The position numbers and the translations under genes are program-made. Below are positions 8,188-16,290 of a DNA stretch of 35,584 bases, piece by piece (within the stretch, counting starts at the first letter, position 1; every line of letters starts with the position of its first letter). The notes beneath the pieces are model-generated. The model saw only the letters and a list, made by a program, of their open reading frames with translations. It made no database searches and had not been told where the DNA came from. The stretch comes from Halolactibacillus alkaliphilus (GTDB lineage Bacteria; Bacillota; Bacilli; Bacillales; Amphibacillaceae), in NCBI RefSeq assembly GCF_900115465.1, contig NZ_FOWN01000030.1:1-35584 (forward strand), in the 5' to 3' direction.

Positions 8188-8637
8188 TTAACCTTTTAAA
8201 GCTGCCAATACATCATCAACCATATGTCGCGTCCGCTTATAATCGTCTTCATCAGGGTCTAGGTCTACTTTTACAAGCTCTCCAACAACCGTTGCACCAG
8301 CAGACTCAAAACGTTCTTTAAATTGATCTAACGCCACGCCGTAAAGCGGATAAAACGAATCACATGAGCCAAACAACCCAATGACTCTACCCGTTAAATC
8401 TTCATCTTCGACCTCATCATAAAAGTCCATTAACTCAAACGGCAAGTCGCCATCACCATAAGTGTATGAGCCAAAAAAGATACCATCGTAATCCACTAAG
8501 TCAAGCGCATAGAAATCGTCACTACCGATATGGAATGAGGCATACTCAATACCCTGCTCTTCTAAATAACGCTTCACTTCATCAGCGATACATTCTGTAT
8601 TTCCTGTCATACTTGCGTATGCTACTGCAATTTTCAT
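8188..8637 (-). CDS. Flavodoxin, iron-regulated
   Basis: 149-aa short-chain flavodoxin, an FMN electron carrier that can replace ferredoxin. The phosphate loop SMTGNTE is at 9-15, the first isoalloxazine loop SYTYGDGDLP at 57-66 and the second GSCDSFYPLYG at 90-100. The C-terminal half is rich in Asp and Glu, as usual for flavodoxins. The promoter spacer carries a perfect Fur box (separate entry), so it should be switched on by iron shortage. A possible partner is PflA in this window, which needs a low-potential electron donor, but that link is inference. Single gene with its own promoter and terminator. Confidence 0.93.
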   Translation of the reverse strand: MKIAVAYASMTGNTECIADEVKRYLEEQGIEYASFHIGSDDFYALDLVDYDGIFFGSYTYGDGDLPFELMDFYDEVEDEDLTGRVIGLFGSCDSFYPLYGVALDQFKERFESAGATVVGELVKVDLDPDEDDYKRTRHMVDDVLAALKG

Positions 8638-8656
8638 ATATATTCACCTCATCATT

Positions 8657-8685
8657 ATCATAGTGATAATGATTATCACTGTCAA
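8657..8685 (-). promoter_or_regulatory. Flavodoxin promoter with embedded Fur box
   Basis: A perfect TTGACA (8680-8685), a 17-bp spacer and TATGAT (8657-8662). The spacer region holds TGATAATGATTATCA (8664-8678), an exact 7-1-7 Fur box (TGATAATnATTATCA). A second overlapping inverted repeat, ATCATTATCA-tag-TGATAATGAT (8651-8673), extends across the -10. Confidence 0.92.
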
Positions 8686-8689
8686 GTTA

Positions 8690-9487
8690 TTATTCATCCC
8701 TCGTTGCATGATCAACACATTTACGAATAGCTTCTTTTATCATATCGTCAAAATGATGGTCATCAAATACTTGTAATCCTTTTTCAGTGACGCCGCCAGG
8801 CGTTGCCACTTCGTCCATCAAGTCTTGAGGACACTTCAAGTCAGAAGTCAACATAACTGATGATCCTTTAACCATTTGAGCAATGAGCTGTTTTGCAACA
8901 ACTTCCGTTACCCCAGCCTTTTGAACTTCCTTAATTAAAACGTCCGCTAAGCGGTACACAAACGCTGGCCCACTACCCGTAATCGGTGTGATGCGATGCA
9001 CTTGTTCTTCTGTTAACTTTTTAAATTGACCAATACTAAAAAGGATTTTTTCTATATAGTACTCATGCTCATCTGTAACATATTTACCTAAGGTGAATAA
9101 CGTCATAGACTCACCTTTTGCAGCCGCTGTGTTTGGCATTAACCAGCTAACCGGTGTCCCTTCTGGTAAACGCGATTCTAAATACGTTACATCAATTCCC
9201 GCTGCCACAGTGAGTACTAGTTGACCATCAATCACTTCACCAAGTGCTGTTAACACCTCTTCATGCGCTTCAGGTGGTACAGCTAAAATAATAATATCTT
9301 GGTCCGACACATGGTTCTGCCATTGATTCGTCGTTCTTACACCAAAGCGCGACTCAACTTCTTCTAAGCGTTGTGCATTCCCATTATTCCCCACTAGAAT
9401 GTGATTAAAATCCGCTTGCATCAAACCATTGATAATCGCCTGCGCCATCCGTCCAGCACCGATCATTAATATCTTTTCTGTTGCCAT
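8690..9487 (-). CDS. proC: Pyrroline-5-carboxylate reductase
   Basis: 265 aa. Catalyses the last step of proline synthesis, reducing P5C with NAD(P)H. The N-terminal Rossmann fold begins ILMIGAGRMAQAI (6-18). The C-terminal dimer domain shows the family signature with ITGSGPAFVY (about 167-176) and DEVATPGGVTEKGL (about 225-238). The start ATG has GGGGG upstream. It is a stand-alone gene; proB and proA are not in the window. Its stop codon lies five bases before the -35 box of the flavodoxin promoter. Confidence 0.95.
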   Translation of the reverse strand: MATEKILMIGAGRMAQAIINGLMQADFNHILVGNNGNAQRLEEVESRFGVRTTNQWQNHVSDQDIIILAVPPEAHEEVLTALGEVIDGQLVLTVAAGIDVTYLESRLPEGTPVSWLMPNTAAAKGESMTLFTLGKYVTDEHEYYIEKILFSIGQFKKLTEEQVHRITPITGSGPAFVYRLADVLIKEVQKAGVTEVVAKQLIAQMVKGSSVMLTSDLKCPQDLMDEVATPGGVTEKGLQVFDDHHFDDMIKEAIRKCVDHATRDE

Positions 9488-9800
9488 TGGTAATTCCCCC
9501 TATAGTCGTAATCAATATACTACTCTTATGTGAATCCTTACCCGTTTTTCAGCTACTAGAAACAGGTGCACTTATTGCTCCACCCCTAACTATACAAAAG
9601 AACAGATGACGATACAAGGTCAATTATGTGACATTTTTCATTTTCTTATTACTGGAACAAAAAATATGCTTACCTTGTCTTTAAATACACACACTAGATT
9701 AAATCCGAACTTAAACCATCATTAGGCTAAAAACTTACTTACACCCTTTCTTCATTAAAAAAACAAACGCTCATGAAGAACGCTTGTTGTTTTAGCCTAA
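9488..9800. other. Intergenic region between proC and ohr
   Basis: 313 nt with no convincing gene. It holds the ohr terminator (9756-9788), nested inside an outer 11-bp inverted repeat (TTAGGCTAAAA at 9722-9732, TTTTAGCCTAA at 9790-9800). No clear proC promoter was recognised. Confidence 0.6.
9756..9788 (-). terminator. Terminator of ohr
   Basis: 11-bp stem (9762-9772 with 9778-9788, two G-T pairs) followed on the minus strand by seven T, about 13 nt after the ohr stop codon. Confidence 0.88.
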
Positions 9801-10220
9801 CTATTTGGCAGTTACTTTTAGTTCTACATCAATATTGCCTCTTGTTGCTTTTGAATACGGACAGAAGTTATGCGCAAGTTCTGCTAAATGTTCTGCATCT
9901 TCTTGTGACACACCTTTAATATCAACATGTAAGACAACACCTATCTTAAACCCATGATCACTTGCATCTTTTAGCAAACTAACATCTGCCGTTAATGTTG
10001 ATTCGATTTCTTTCTTTTGCCGTTCAGCCATCAAATTCAGTGCACCATCGTAACAAGCAGCATATCCAGCGGCAAATAGTTGCTCTGGATTAGAACCCTT
10101 CTCACTACTTCCTCCTGCCGGATTGACTAAATTCAGATCAATAACACCATCGTTTGACTTGACATGTCCCTCACGGCCACCTGTTGCAGTTGCGTGAGAT
10201 GTGAATAATACATCGCTCAT
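9801..10220 (-). CDS. ohr: Organic hydroperoxide resistance protein (Ohr/OsmC family)
   Basis: 139-aa thiol peroxidase that reduces organic hydroperoxides. The two redox cysteines are Cys56 (AAGYAACYDGAL) and Cys119 (HNFCPYSKATRGN), both in the normal Ohr context. The start is the ATG at 10220 with GGAG 9 nt upstream; an ATG two codons earlier is too close to that site. No OhrR gene lies nearby and no TACAATT-type OhrR operator was found upstream. Single gene with its own terminator. Confidence 0.94.
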   Translation of the reverse strand: MSDVLFTSHATATGGREGHVKSNDGVIDLNLVNPAGGSSEKGSNPEQLFAAGYAACYDGALNLMAERQKKEIESTLTADVSLLKDASDHGFKIGVVLHVDIKGVSQEDAEHLAELAHNFCPYSKATRGNIDVELKVTAK

Positions 10221-10364
10221 AAACATCCGCTCCTTTATAATAGTTTCATATTTTGTTTACCTTTTTAATCGAATTTTCAAACCCCACACATTAAAAAATA
10301 AGCTATTTAATACTTTATCACTACATCAGGAGGCCAGACGTTTCAACATGAGCTTTTATTCTCA

Positions 10365-11180
10365 TCACCCTAACGCCACGTCTAAAATCATCATAACGGT
10401 AAAACCGACCATTAATGCCATAGAGGCCAGATCGCGATTTCCGTTTTCTTGAGACCCAGGAATAACTTCCTCAGCCACAACAAAAATCATTGCACCTGCC
10501 GCAAAACTTAATGCAAGAGGTAAAATAGGTTCCATCCACGTCACGAGTAACACACCTATAACAGCCGCAATTGGTTCAACCATCCCAGAAAATTGGCCGT
10601 ACATAAAACTCCGGCGACGTGACATCCCCTCTCGCCTTAGTGGCATAGATACAGCAGTACCTTCAGGAAAATTCTGAATACCGATGCCAATACCAAGAGA
10701 TACAGCCGCCGCTAAAGAACCAGATTCAAATCCAGCAGCAACTGCCCCAAAAGCAACCCCTACAGCTAATCCCTCAGGAATATTGTGAAGCGTAATAGCG
10801 AGCACAAGCAACGTACTTCGACGCCGACGATCCGGATGAATACCTTCTGCTGTCTCAATTTGAGCATTGGGGTGAACGTGCGGAATAACTTTATCAATTC
10901 CCCACAAGAATATGCCACCTAACATAAAACCAACAGCAGCAGGCAGCCACGCCGGCCACTTGCCTTCTTCAGCCATTTCAATAGCCGGAGCAAGTAGCGA
11001 CCAATAACTCGCAGCAATCATCACGCCACCAGCAAATCCAAGCATCGCATCTAAAAATTTTTGATTCACACCTTTAGTTGTAAAAACTAGCGCCGCCCCA
11101 AGCGCTGTCATACCCCAAGTGAACATTGTTGCGACTAACGCTTGAGTCAGTGGTGATAGCCCACTAAAAAAATCAACCAT
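10365..11180 (-). CDS. ZIP-family metal transporter (ZupT/GufA type)
   Basis: 271 aa, about eight membrane segments. The metal-binding signatures of ZIP proteins are visible as HNIPEG (132-137) and QNFPEG (169-174), plus [10 protein letters not shown] near 236-245. A His-containing cytosolic loop (about 100-120, HVHPNAQ then a basic run) separates the third and fourth segments, as in GufA-type ZIPs, which move Zn or other divalent cations into the cytoplasm. The start has AGGAGGG upstream. No clear Zur or MntR box was seen. Metal specificity cannot be read from sequence. Confidence 0.9.
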   Translation of the reverse strand: MVDFFSGLSPLTQALVATMFTWGMTALGAALVFTTKGVNQKFLDAMLGFAGGVMIAASYWSLLAPAIEMAEEGKWPAWLPAAVGFMLGGIFLWGIDKVIPHVHPNAQIETAEGIHPDRRRRSTLLVLAITLHNIPEGLAVGVAFGAVAAGFESGSLAAAVSLGIGIGIQNFPEGTAVSMPLRREGMSRRRSFMYGQFSGMVEPIAAVIGVLLVTWMEPILPLALSFAAGAMIFVVAEEVIPGSQENGNRDLASMALMVGFTVMMILDVALG

Positions 11181-11490
11181 GGCATTTCCCTCCTTATTTC
11201 CTAATAAAGTCTTCTATCTATCTTTTATTCATAAACCTTGATCATTGTCATACATTAGTGATTTATCTAAGATTCTCATTTTTTACTCCACAATATATTA
11301 TATCAATTTTTTTGTTTTTAGTATGCTTATTTATTCTCTTCAGTATCACCATAACGCTAGTTATTCTATGCCCGACTTTTGTTTTTGTGCCTGTTATTTT
11401 TTTCGAAAATAAAAACCCTTTAAAATTAGCTCTAAAAGCTAACTTCAAAGGGTCTAAATCCGTATAACTTAATACCTAAAAGCCAACCAA
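11181..11490. other. Intergenic region between the ZIP transporter and pflA
   Basis: 310 nt, very AT-rich. It holds the pflA terminator (11409-11453). Short open frames on both strands here lack ribosome sites and are T-rich or run through the terminator hairpin; no gene is supported. Confidence 0.6.
11409..11453 (-). terminator. Terminator of pflB-pflA
   Basis: 17-bp stem (11415-11431 with 11437-11453, two G-T pairs, 5-nt loop) followed on the minus strand by TTTTATTTT. Confidence 0.93.
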
Positions 11491-12243
11491 CTACGATTGG
11501 GGCAAAGCAATAGTTTTTTCTCGGTTAAGGATGGCTTCTGCATTCTTGACCCGTTCTTCAGAAGGGGGCTCAACACCTTCAAGAGGATAATCTAAGCCGA
11601 GCGTTTCCCATTTATATACACCTAATTTGTGATAAGGCAACACATCGATTCTTTCAACATTCGAAAGCGTTGCAATAAAATCAGATAAGCGCTGGAGTAG
11701 CACATCATCATCACTACCACCAGGGATAAGCACATGACGCACCCAAATAGGCACGTTCTTTTCATCTAGATAACGTGCCATATCTAAAATGTGAGCATTA
11801 GATACACCCGTTAAAATTTTATGCTTTTCAGGATCAATTTGCTTTAAATCATAAAGAATCAAATCTGTAACGTCCATTAATTTATCAAGGGTTTCGATAA
11901 AGTGCGGCGCACGACTAAAACACCCACCTGACGAATCGATACATGTATGAATATCATGTTTCTTAAGTTCAGTAAATAATTCAAGTAAAAATTCCGCCTG
12001 AATTAATGGCTCTCCACCACTGACCGTTACACCTCCACCTGACGAATCAAAGAAGTCCTTATATTTAATAATATCTTTCACAAGTTCTTCCACCGACATT
12101 TCTTTACCACCAGACATCTTCCATGTATCTGGGTTATGGCAAAACTGGCAGCGCAATAGGCAACCTTGGGTGAAAATAATATAGCGTAAACCTGGGCCAT
12201 CTACTGTACCAAGTGTTTCAATTGAGTGAATGCGTCCTTTCAT
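11491..12243 (-). CDS. pflA: Pyruvate formate-lyase-activating enzyme
   Basis: 250-aa radical SAM enzyme that installs the glycyl radical on PflB under anaerobic conditions. The 4Fe-4S motif CxxxCxxC is Cys28, Cys32 and Cys35 (GCLLRCQFCHNPDTW), and SGGEPLIQ (about 74-81) is the SAM-binding GGE motif. The start follows CAGGGGGG. It lies 78 nt downstream of pflB, with a strong hairpin in the gap that may lower its expression relative to the lyase. It needs a reduced flavodoxin or ferredoxin as electron donor. Confidence 0.96.
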   Translation of the reverse strand: MKGRIHSIETLGTVDGPGLRYIIFTQGCLLRCQFCHNPDTWKMSGGKEMSVEELVKDIIKYKDFFDSSGGGVTVSGGEPLIQAEFLLELFTELKKHDIHTCIDSSGGCFSRAPHFIETLDKLMDVTDLILYDLKQIDPEKHKILTGVSNAHILDMARYLDEKNVPIWVRHVLIPGGSDDDVLLQRLSDFIATLSNVERIDVLPYHKLGVYKWETLGLDYPLEGVEPPSEERVKNAEAILNREKTIALPQS

Positions 12244-12268
12244 ATGAATCCCCCCTGATAATAAAAGA

Positions 12269-12296
12269 TATAGGAGGAGACAAGTCTCCTCCTATA
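12269..12296 (-). terminator. Perfect hairpin between pflB and pflA (attenuator or processing site)
   Basis: Perfect 13-bp inverted repeat (12269-12281 and 12284-12296) with a 2-nt centre. On the minus strand it reads TATAGGAGGAGAC then GTCTCCTCCTATA, followed by TCTTTTATT. It could be a partial terminator or an mRNA stabiliser. One arm is an ideal Shine-Dalgarno sequence and the other its complement. Confidence 0.65.
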
Positions 12297-12321
12297 CGAT
12301 TATACCTTATTTAGAACCGTC

Positions 12322-14580
12322 TTACATGCTTTCGTGGAAAGTACGGTTAATAACATCAATTTGTTGTTCTCTCGTTAACTTGATGAAGTTAACAGCATAA
12401 CCTGACACGCGAATGGTCAATTGTGGATACTCTTCTGGATGCTCCATTGCATCAAGCAATGTTTCACGGTCAAATACGTTAACATTTAAGTGGTGACCGT
12501 TTTTCTTCGCATAACCATCAAGCATTGCTGCTAAGTTAGCTTTTTGTGTTTCTTCATCTTTACCAAGTGCTTTTGGTACAATCGAGAAGGTATTTGAAAT
12601 ACCATCCATCGCATACTCATATGGCATTTTAGCAACTGACATAAGTGATGCTAATGAACCATTTTCGTCACGTCCATGAAGCGGATTTGCACCAGGTGCA
12701 AATGGTTCGCCAGCACGACGCCCGTCTGGTGTATTACCTGTCTTCTTACCATATACAACATTCGATGTGATTGTAAGAAGTGATTGCGTGTGCGTTGAAT
12801 TACGGTAAGTTTTATGTTGTTTTACTTTGTTCATAAAACGTTTCACTAAGTCTGCCGCAATATCATCTACACGGTCATCATTGTTACCGTATTTAGGGAA
12901 GTTTCCTTCAATTTCATAATCAACCGCTATACCATCTTCATCACGAATTGTACGAACCTTTGCATATTTAATCGCACTTAGTGAGTCAGCAACTACTGAA
13001 AGACCTGCGATACCACATGCCATCGTACGGAATACGTCACGATCATGAAGCGCCATTTCAATTCTCTCGTAGCTATATTTATCATGCATATAGTGAATGA
13101 TATTTAACGCATTAACGTAGACACCTGATAACCAATCTAACATTGTGTCATATTTCGCCATTACTTCATCATAATCCAAGTACTCAGAAGTAATTGGTGC
13201 GTATGCTGGTGCAACCTGCGCTTTAGATTTCTCATCAACACCACCGTTGATTGAGTAAAGTAGTGCTTTAGCTAAGTTAACACGTGCGCCAAAGAACTGC
13301 ATCTGCTTACCAATACGCATAGCTGATACACAGCAAGCAATACCATAGTCATCTCCGTAATGTGGACGCATTAAATCATCATTTTCATATTGGATTGAGC
13401 TTGTTTTAATAGACATATTGGCACAATATTTTTTGTAGCTTTCAGGTAATTTAACTGACCAAAGGACTGTTAAGTTTGGCTCTGGCGCTGGACCTAAGTT
13501 GTCTAACGTGTGTAAGAATCGATAAGAGTTCTTAGTAACAAGTGGACGACCATCTTCAGCAATACCAGCAAGTGATTCAGTTACCCATGTTGGGTCTCCT
13601 GAGAATAAGTCATTATATTCAGGTGTTCTGGCGAATTTTACAAGTCGTAACTTCATAACAAAGTGGTCCACTAATTCTTGAGCTTCTTCCTCTGTCATCA
13701 CACCATTTTGAAGGTCACGTTCAATATAAACATCTAAGAACGTTGACGTACGACCAAGACTCATCGCCGCGCCATTTTGTTCTTTAATTGCTGCTAGATA
13801 ACCAAGATATAACCACTGGAAAGCTTCTTGCGCATTCTCAGCCGGACGCGAAAGATCAAAGCCATACGTTTTACCTAACTGTTTTAATTCAGCTAGCGCA
13901 CGGTATTGTTCTGAGTGCTCTTCGCGGTCGCGAATAACGTCTTCGCTCATCACGCCGTTACCACCAATTAAATCATAATCAGCTTTTTTCGCTGCCATCA
14001 ATTTATCAATACCATAAAGTGCTACGCGACGGTAGTCACCGATAATACGTCCACGACCATAAGCATCTGGAAGACCTGTAACGATACCCGCACGACGCGC
14101 CGCGCGAATTTCTGGAGTATAAGCGTCAAATACACCTTGGTTGTGCGTTTTACGATAATCAGTAAAAATCTTTTCTACTTCCGGATCTAATTTGTAACCA
14201 TAAGATTCAGCAGAAACTTGCGCCATACGAATACCACCGAATGGTTGCAATGAACGTTTAAATGGTACGTCTGTTTGAACACCAACAACTTTTTCTTTGT
14301 CTTTGTTTAAATAACCCGCATCATGAGATGTGATTGTTGAAACAATCTTTGTGTCAAGGTCATAAACGCCACCACGTTCGCGTTCTTCCTTTGTAAGTTC
14401 CATTACTTGATCCCATAGATCTTTTGTTGCTTGTGTAGGTTCTGCTAAGAAATCTTCATTTCCTTCATAAAGGGTAAAGTTTTTAATAATGAAATCACGT
14501 ACATCGATTTCTTTTTGCCAGCGACCATCAACAAATCCGTTCCAAGCGCTATTCTTTGTTACTTCTTCTACAGTTTTCAT
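12322..14580 (-). CDS. pflB: Formate acetyltransferase (pyruvate formate-lyase)
   Basis: 752-aa glycyl-radical enzyme converting pyruvate and CoA to acetyl-CoA and formate. The catalytic pair Cys416-Cys417 ([12 protein letters not shown]) and the radical Gly727 in [12 protein letters not shown] near the C-terminus are both present, and length matches the family. The ATG has AAGGAGG upstream. It is followed by pflA. The long divergent region upstream holds a cre-like site, suggesting CcpA control; a TTGTGAA half-site at 14619-14625 is only a weak hint of Rex binding. It feeds acetyl-CoA to AdhE encoded 1.7 kb away. Confidence 0.97.
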   Translation of the reverse strand: MKTVEEVTKNSAWNGFVDGRWQKEIDVRDFIIKNFTLYEGNEDFLAEPTQATKDLWDQVMELTKEERERGGVYDLDTKIVSTITSHDAGYLNKDKEKVVGVQTDVPFKRSLQPFGGIRMAQVSAESYGYKLDPEVEKIFTDYRKTHNQGVFDAYTPEIRAARRAGIVTGLPDAYGRGRIIGDYRRVALYGIDKLMAAKKADYDLIGGNGVMSEDVIRDREEHSEQYRALAELKQLGKTYGFDLSRPAENAQEAFQWLYLGYLAAIKEQNGAAMSLGRTSTFLDVYIERDLQNGVMTEEEAQELVDHFVMKLRLVKFARTPEYNDLFSGDPTWVTESLAGIAEDGRPLVTKNSYRFLHTLDNLGPAPEPNLTVLWSVKLPESYKKYCANMSIKTSSIQYENDDLMRPHYGDDYGIACCVSAMRIGKQMQFFGARVNLAKALLYSINGGVDEKSKAQVAPAYAPITSEYLDYDEVMAKYDTMLDWLSGVYVNALNIIHYMHDKYSYERIEMALHDRDVFRTMACGIAGLSVVADSLSAIKYAKVRTIRDEDGIAVDYEIEGNFPKYGNNDDRVDDIAADLVKRFMNKVKQHKTYRNSTHTQSLLTITSNVVYGKKTGNTPDGRRAGEPFAPGANPLHGRDENGSLASLMSVAKMPYEYAMDGISNTFSIVPKALGKDEETQKANLAAMLDGYAKKNGHHLNVNVFDRETLLDAMEHPEEYPQLTIRVSGYAVNFIKLTREQQIDVINRTFHESM

Positions 14581-15034
14581 TTACGCTTCCTCCTTGAGTG
14601 TATATATATTCTTTAAAATTGTGAATGAATTAATTTATATATTAAGTATAACCCGTAAACACATAAAAAGAAAGGAATTACAGCCATGTTTTCGAACTGT
14701 TATAGTTAATGTTCATAATTTGTTCAAATTTTATCACAGTAAAGGATTCAGTTGAGACAGATACTTAGATACAACAAAAATCATTGATATGACGAGGTTT
14801 ATCTATTTACATACTACTAGTACAGCGACAAGGAAGTGTTGGAAAAACAAATCTGTATCAATCTGTTATACTTAGTTCATATAGTTATTGTAATACAGTA
14901 AAACGCTTACAAATACAAGACTTTATTAACATATTTAACATTTTTGTTTGAATAACCTAACATTCCCATATTGCATATGACTTTACTTATTTTTTAAGTC
15001 AGCGCATTATATAGGGTAAGGAGGCGATTTTTTT
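14581..15034. other. Divergent regulatory region between pflB and the iron alcohol dehydrogenase
   Basis: 454 nt, AT-rich, no gene supported. It contains a cre-like site (14898-14912), a Rex-like half-site TTGTGAA (14619-14625) and an imperfect dyad at 14720-14739 (minus strand CTGTGATAAAATTTGAACAA) that is vaguely CRP/FNR- or Rex-like. Promoters are not clear; GGTTATACTTAA on the minus strand near 14645-14656 is a candidate for pflB. Confidence 0.5.
14898..14912 (-). promoter_or_regulatory. cre-like CcpA site
   Basis: On the minus strand TTGTAAGCGTTTTAC matches the cre consensus WTGNAANCGNWNNCW except at the next-to-last positions. Two close relatives occur upstream of adhE, which supports a shared regulator. 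Confidence 0.5.
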
Positions 15035-16198
15035 ATGAATGATTTTATCTATCATAACCCAACAAAGTTAATTTTTGGTAAAGATACATTAACTACACTC
15101 TCAGATTTATTAAAAGGTAAAGGCAAGAACATTTTACTCGTTTATGGCGGAGGGAGTATTAAAAGAAACGGACTTTACGACAAAGTTTTAGAACAACTAA
15201 ATACAATCGACGCTCATGTCGTTGAGTTATCAGGTGTTGAACCTAACCCTCGTTTAACAACTGTGCGCACAGGGATCGAACTGGTTCACGCACATGGGAT
15301 TGACTTTATTTTAGCTGTCGGTGGTGGAAGTACAATTGATTGTACAAAAGCTATTGCTGTTGGCGCAAAATCCGATGCAGACATTTGGGACATCATTACG
15401 AAAAAGAAGCAGGCAAAGGCTGCCTTACCATTTGGAACAATATTAACACTCGCTGCAACAGGATCAGAAATGAATGCTGGGTCTGTTATTACCAACTGGC
15501 AAACAAATGAAAAAGTCGGATGGGGGAGCGCTTATAGCTACCCGGTATTTTCAATCCTTGATCCCACGCATACATTTACAGTACCTAAGAATCAAACTAT
15601 TTACGGCATAGTTGATATTATGTCTCATGCATTAGAGCACTATTTCCATCATGAGTCCACCCCACTTCAAGACCGGATGGTTGAGGGTATCTTAAAAACC
15701 GTCATTGAAACCGCACCAAAACTACTTGAAGACCTAGAAAGTTATGAGCATCGCGAGACAATTCTTTATGCCGGCACCATGGCTCTTAATGGCATGGTTA
15801 GTATGGGTTATCACGGAGATTGGGCTACGCATAATTTAGAACATGCGGTATCTGCTATTCACGATATCCCTCACGGTGGTGGATTGGCTATTTTATTCCC
15901 ACATTGGATGGAACATGTGTTAGACGTTAATATTGATCGATTCAAACAACTTGGTTCACGTGTGTTTGATTTAAAACAGGGGACAGAATCTGATCGTGAT
16001 TTCGCCTTACGCACAATTCAATCATTGCGTGACTTCTGGACGTCAATTGGCGCTCCAAACCGTTTAGCTGATTATGACATTGATGCTAGTTCTATTGAAG
16101 ATATGGCTGATCGCACGGTGCAATTAAGTGAAACGTTCGGTGTATTTAAGTCACTGACGAGAGACGATGCTACCGCCATTTATAAAGCCAGTCTTTAA
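15035..16198 (+). CDS. Iron-containing alcohol dehydrogenase (butanol dehydrogenase type)
   Basis: 387 aa, group III Fe-dependent ADH of the YugJ/YugK/BdhA type, reducing aldehydes to alcohols with NAD(P)H. The nucleotide-binding GGGSTID is at 96-102. Metal ligands sit in [12 protein letters not shown] (about 193-204) and in [19 protein letters not shown] (about 265-283). The first ribosome site, AAGGAGG, is 10 nt before the ATG. Transcribed away from pflB and towards adhE, with which it shares a terminator. The substrate is not determined; in this setting it probably helps reoxidise NADH in fermentation. Confidence 0.92.
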   Translation: MNDFIYHNPTKLIFGKDTLTTLSDLLKGKGKNILLVYGGGSIKRNGLYDKVLEQLNTIDAHVVELSGVEPNPRLTTVRTGIELVHAHGIDFILAVGGGSTIDCTKAIAVGAKSDADIWDIITKKKQAKAALPFGTILTLAATGSEMNAGSVITNWQTNEKVGWGSAYSYPVFSILDPTHTFTVPKNQTIYGIVDIMSHALEHYFHHESTPLQDRMVEGILKTVIETAPKLLEDLESYEHRETILYAGTMALNGMVSMGYHGDWATHNLEHAVSAIHDIPHGGGLAILFPHWMEHVLDVNIDRFKQLGSRVFDLKQGTESDRDFALRTIQSLRDFWTSIGAPNRLADYDIDASSIEDMADRTVQLSETFGVFKSLTRDDATAIYKASL

Positions 16199-16219
16199 CC
16201 TGATTGTTTTTTAAAGGGA

Positions 16220-16258
16220 AAGCCCCCTTGTCGACTTCAAGTGACAAGGGGGCTTTTT
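16220..16258 (+). terminator. Terminator between the alcohol dehydrogenase and adhE
   Basis: 13-bp perfect stem AAGCCCCCTTGTC/GACAAGGGGGCTT (16220-16232, 16243-16255) ending in TTTTT on the plus strand. It lies between convergent genes and may also stop adhE transcripts, but on the minus strand the T run is weaker. Confidence 0.92.
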
Positions 16259-16290
16259 GGTATATAAACATTTAAAAAGGGAATCTAGAA

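Noticed and set aside
11258-11467. Overlapping open frames on both strands between the ZIP gene and pflA
   Set aside because: Very AT-rich, no ribosome sites, and both run through the strong pflA terminator hairpin.
14720-14739. CRP/FNR or Rex site upstream of pflB
   Set aside because: Only one half matches either consensus; kept as a note in the region entry, not as a site.
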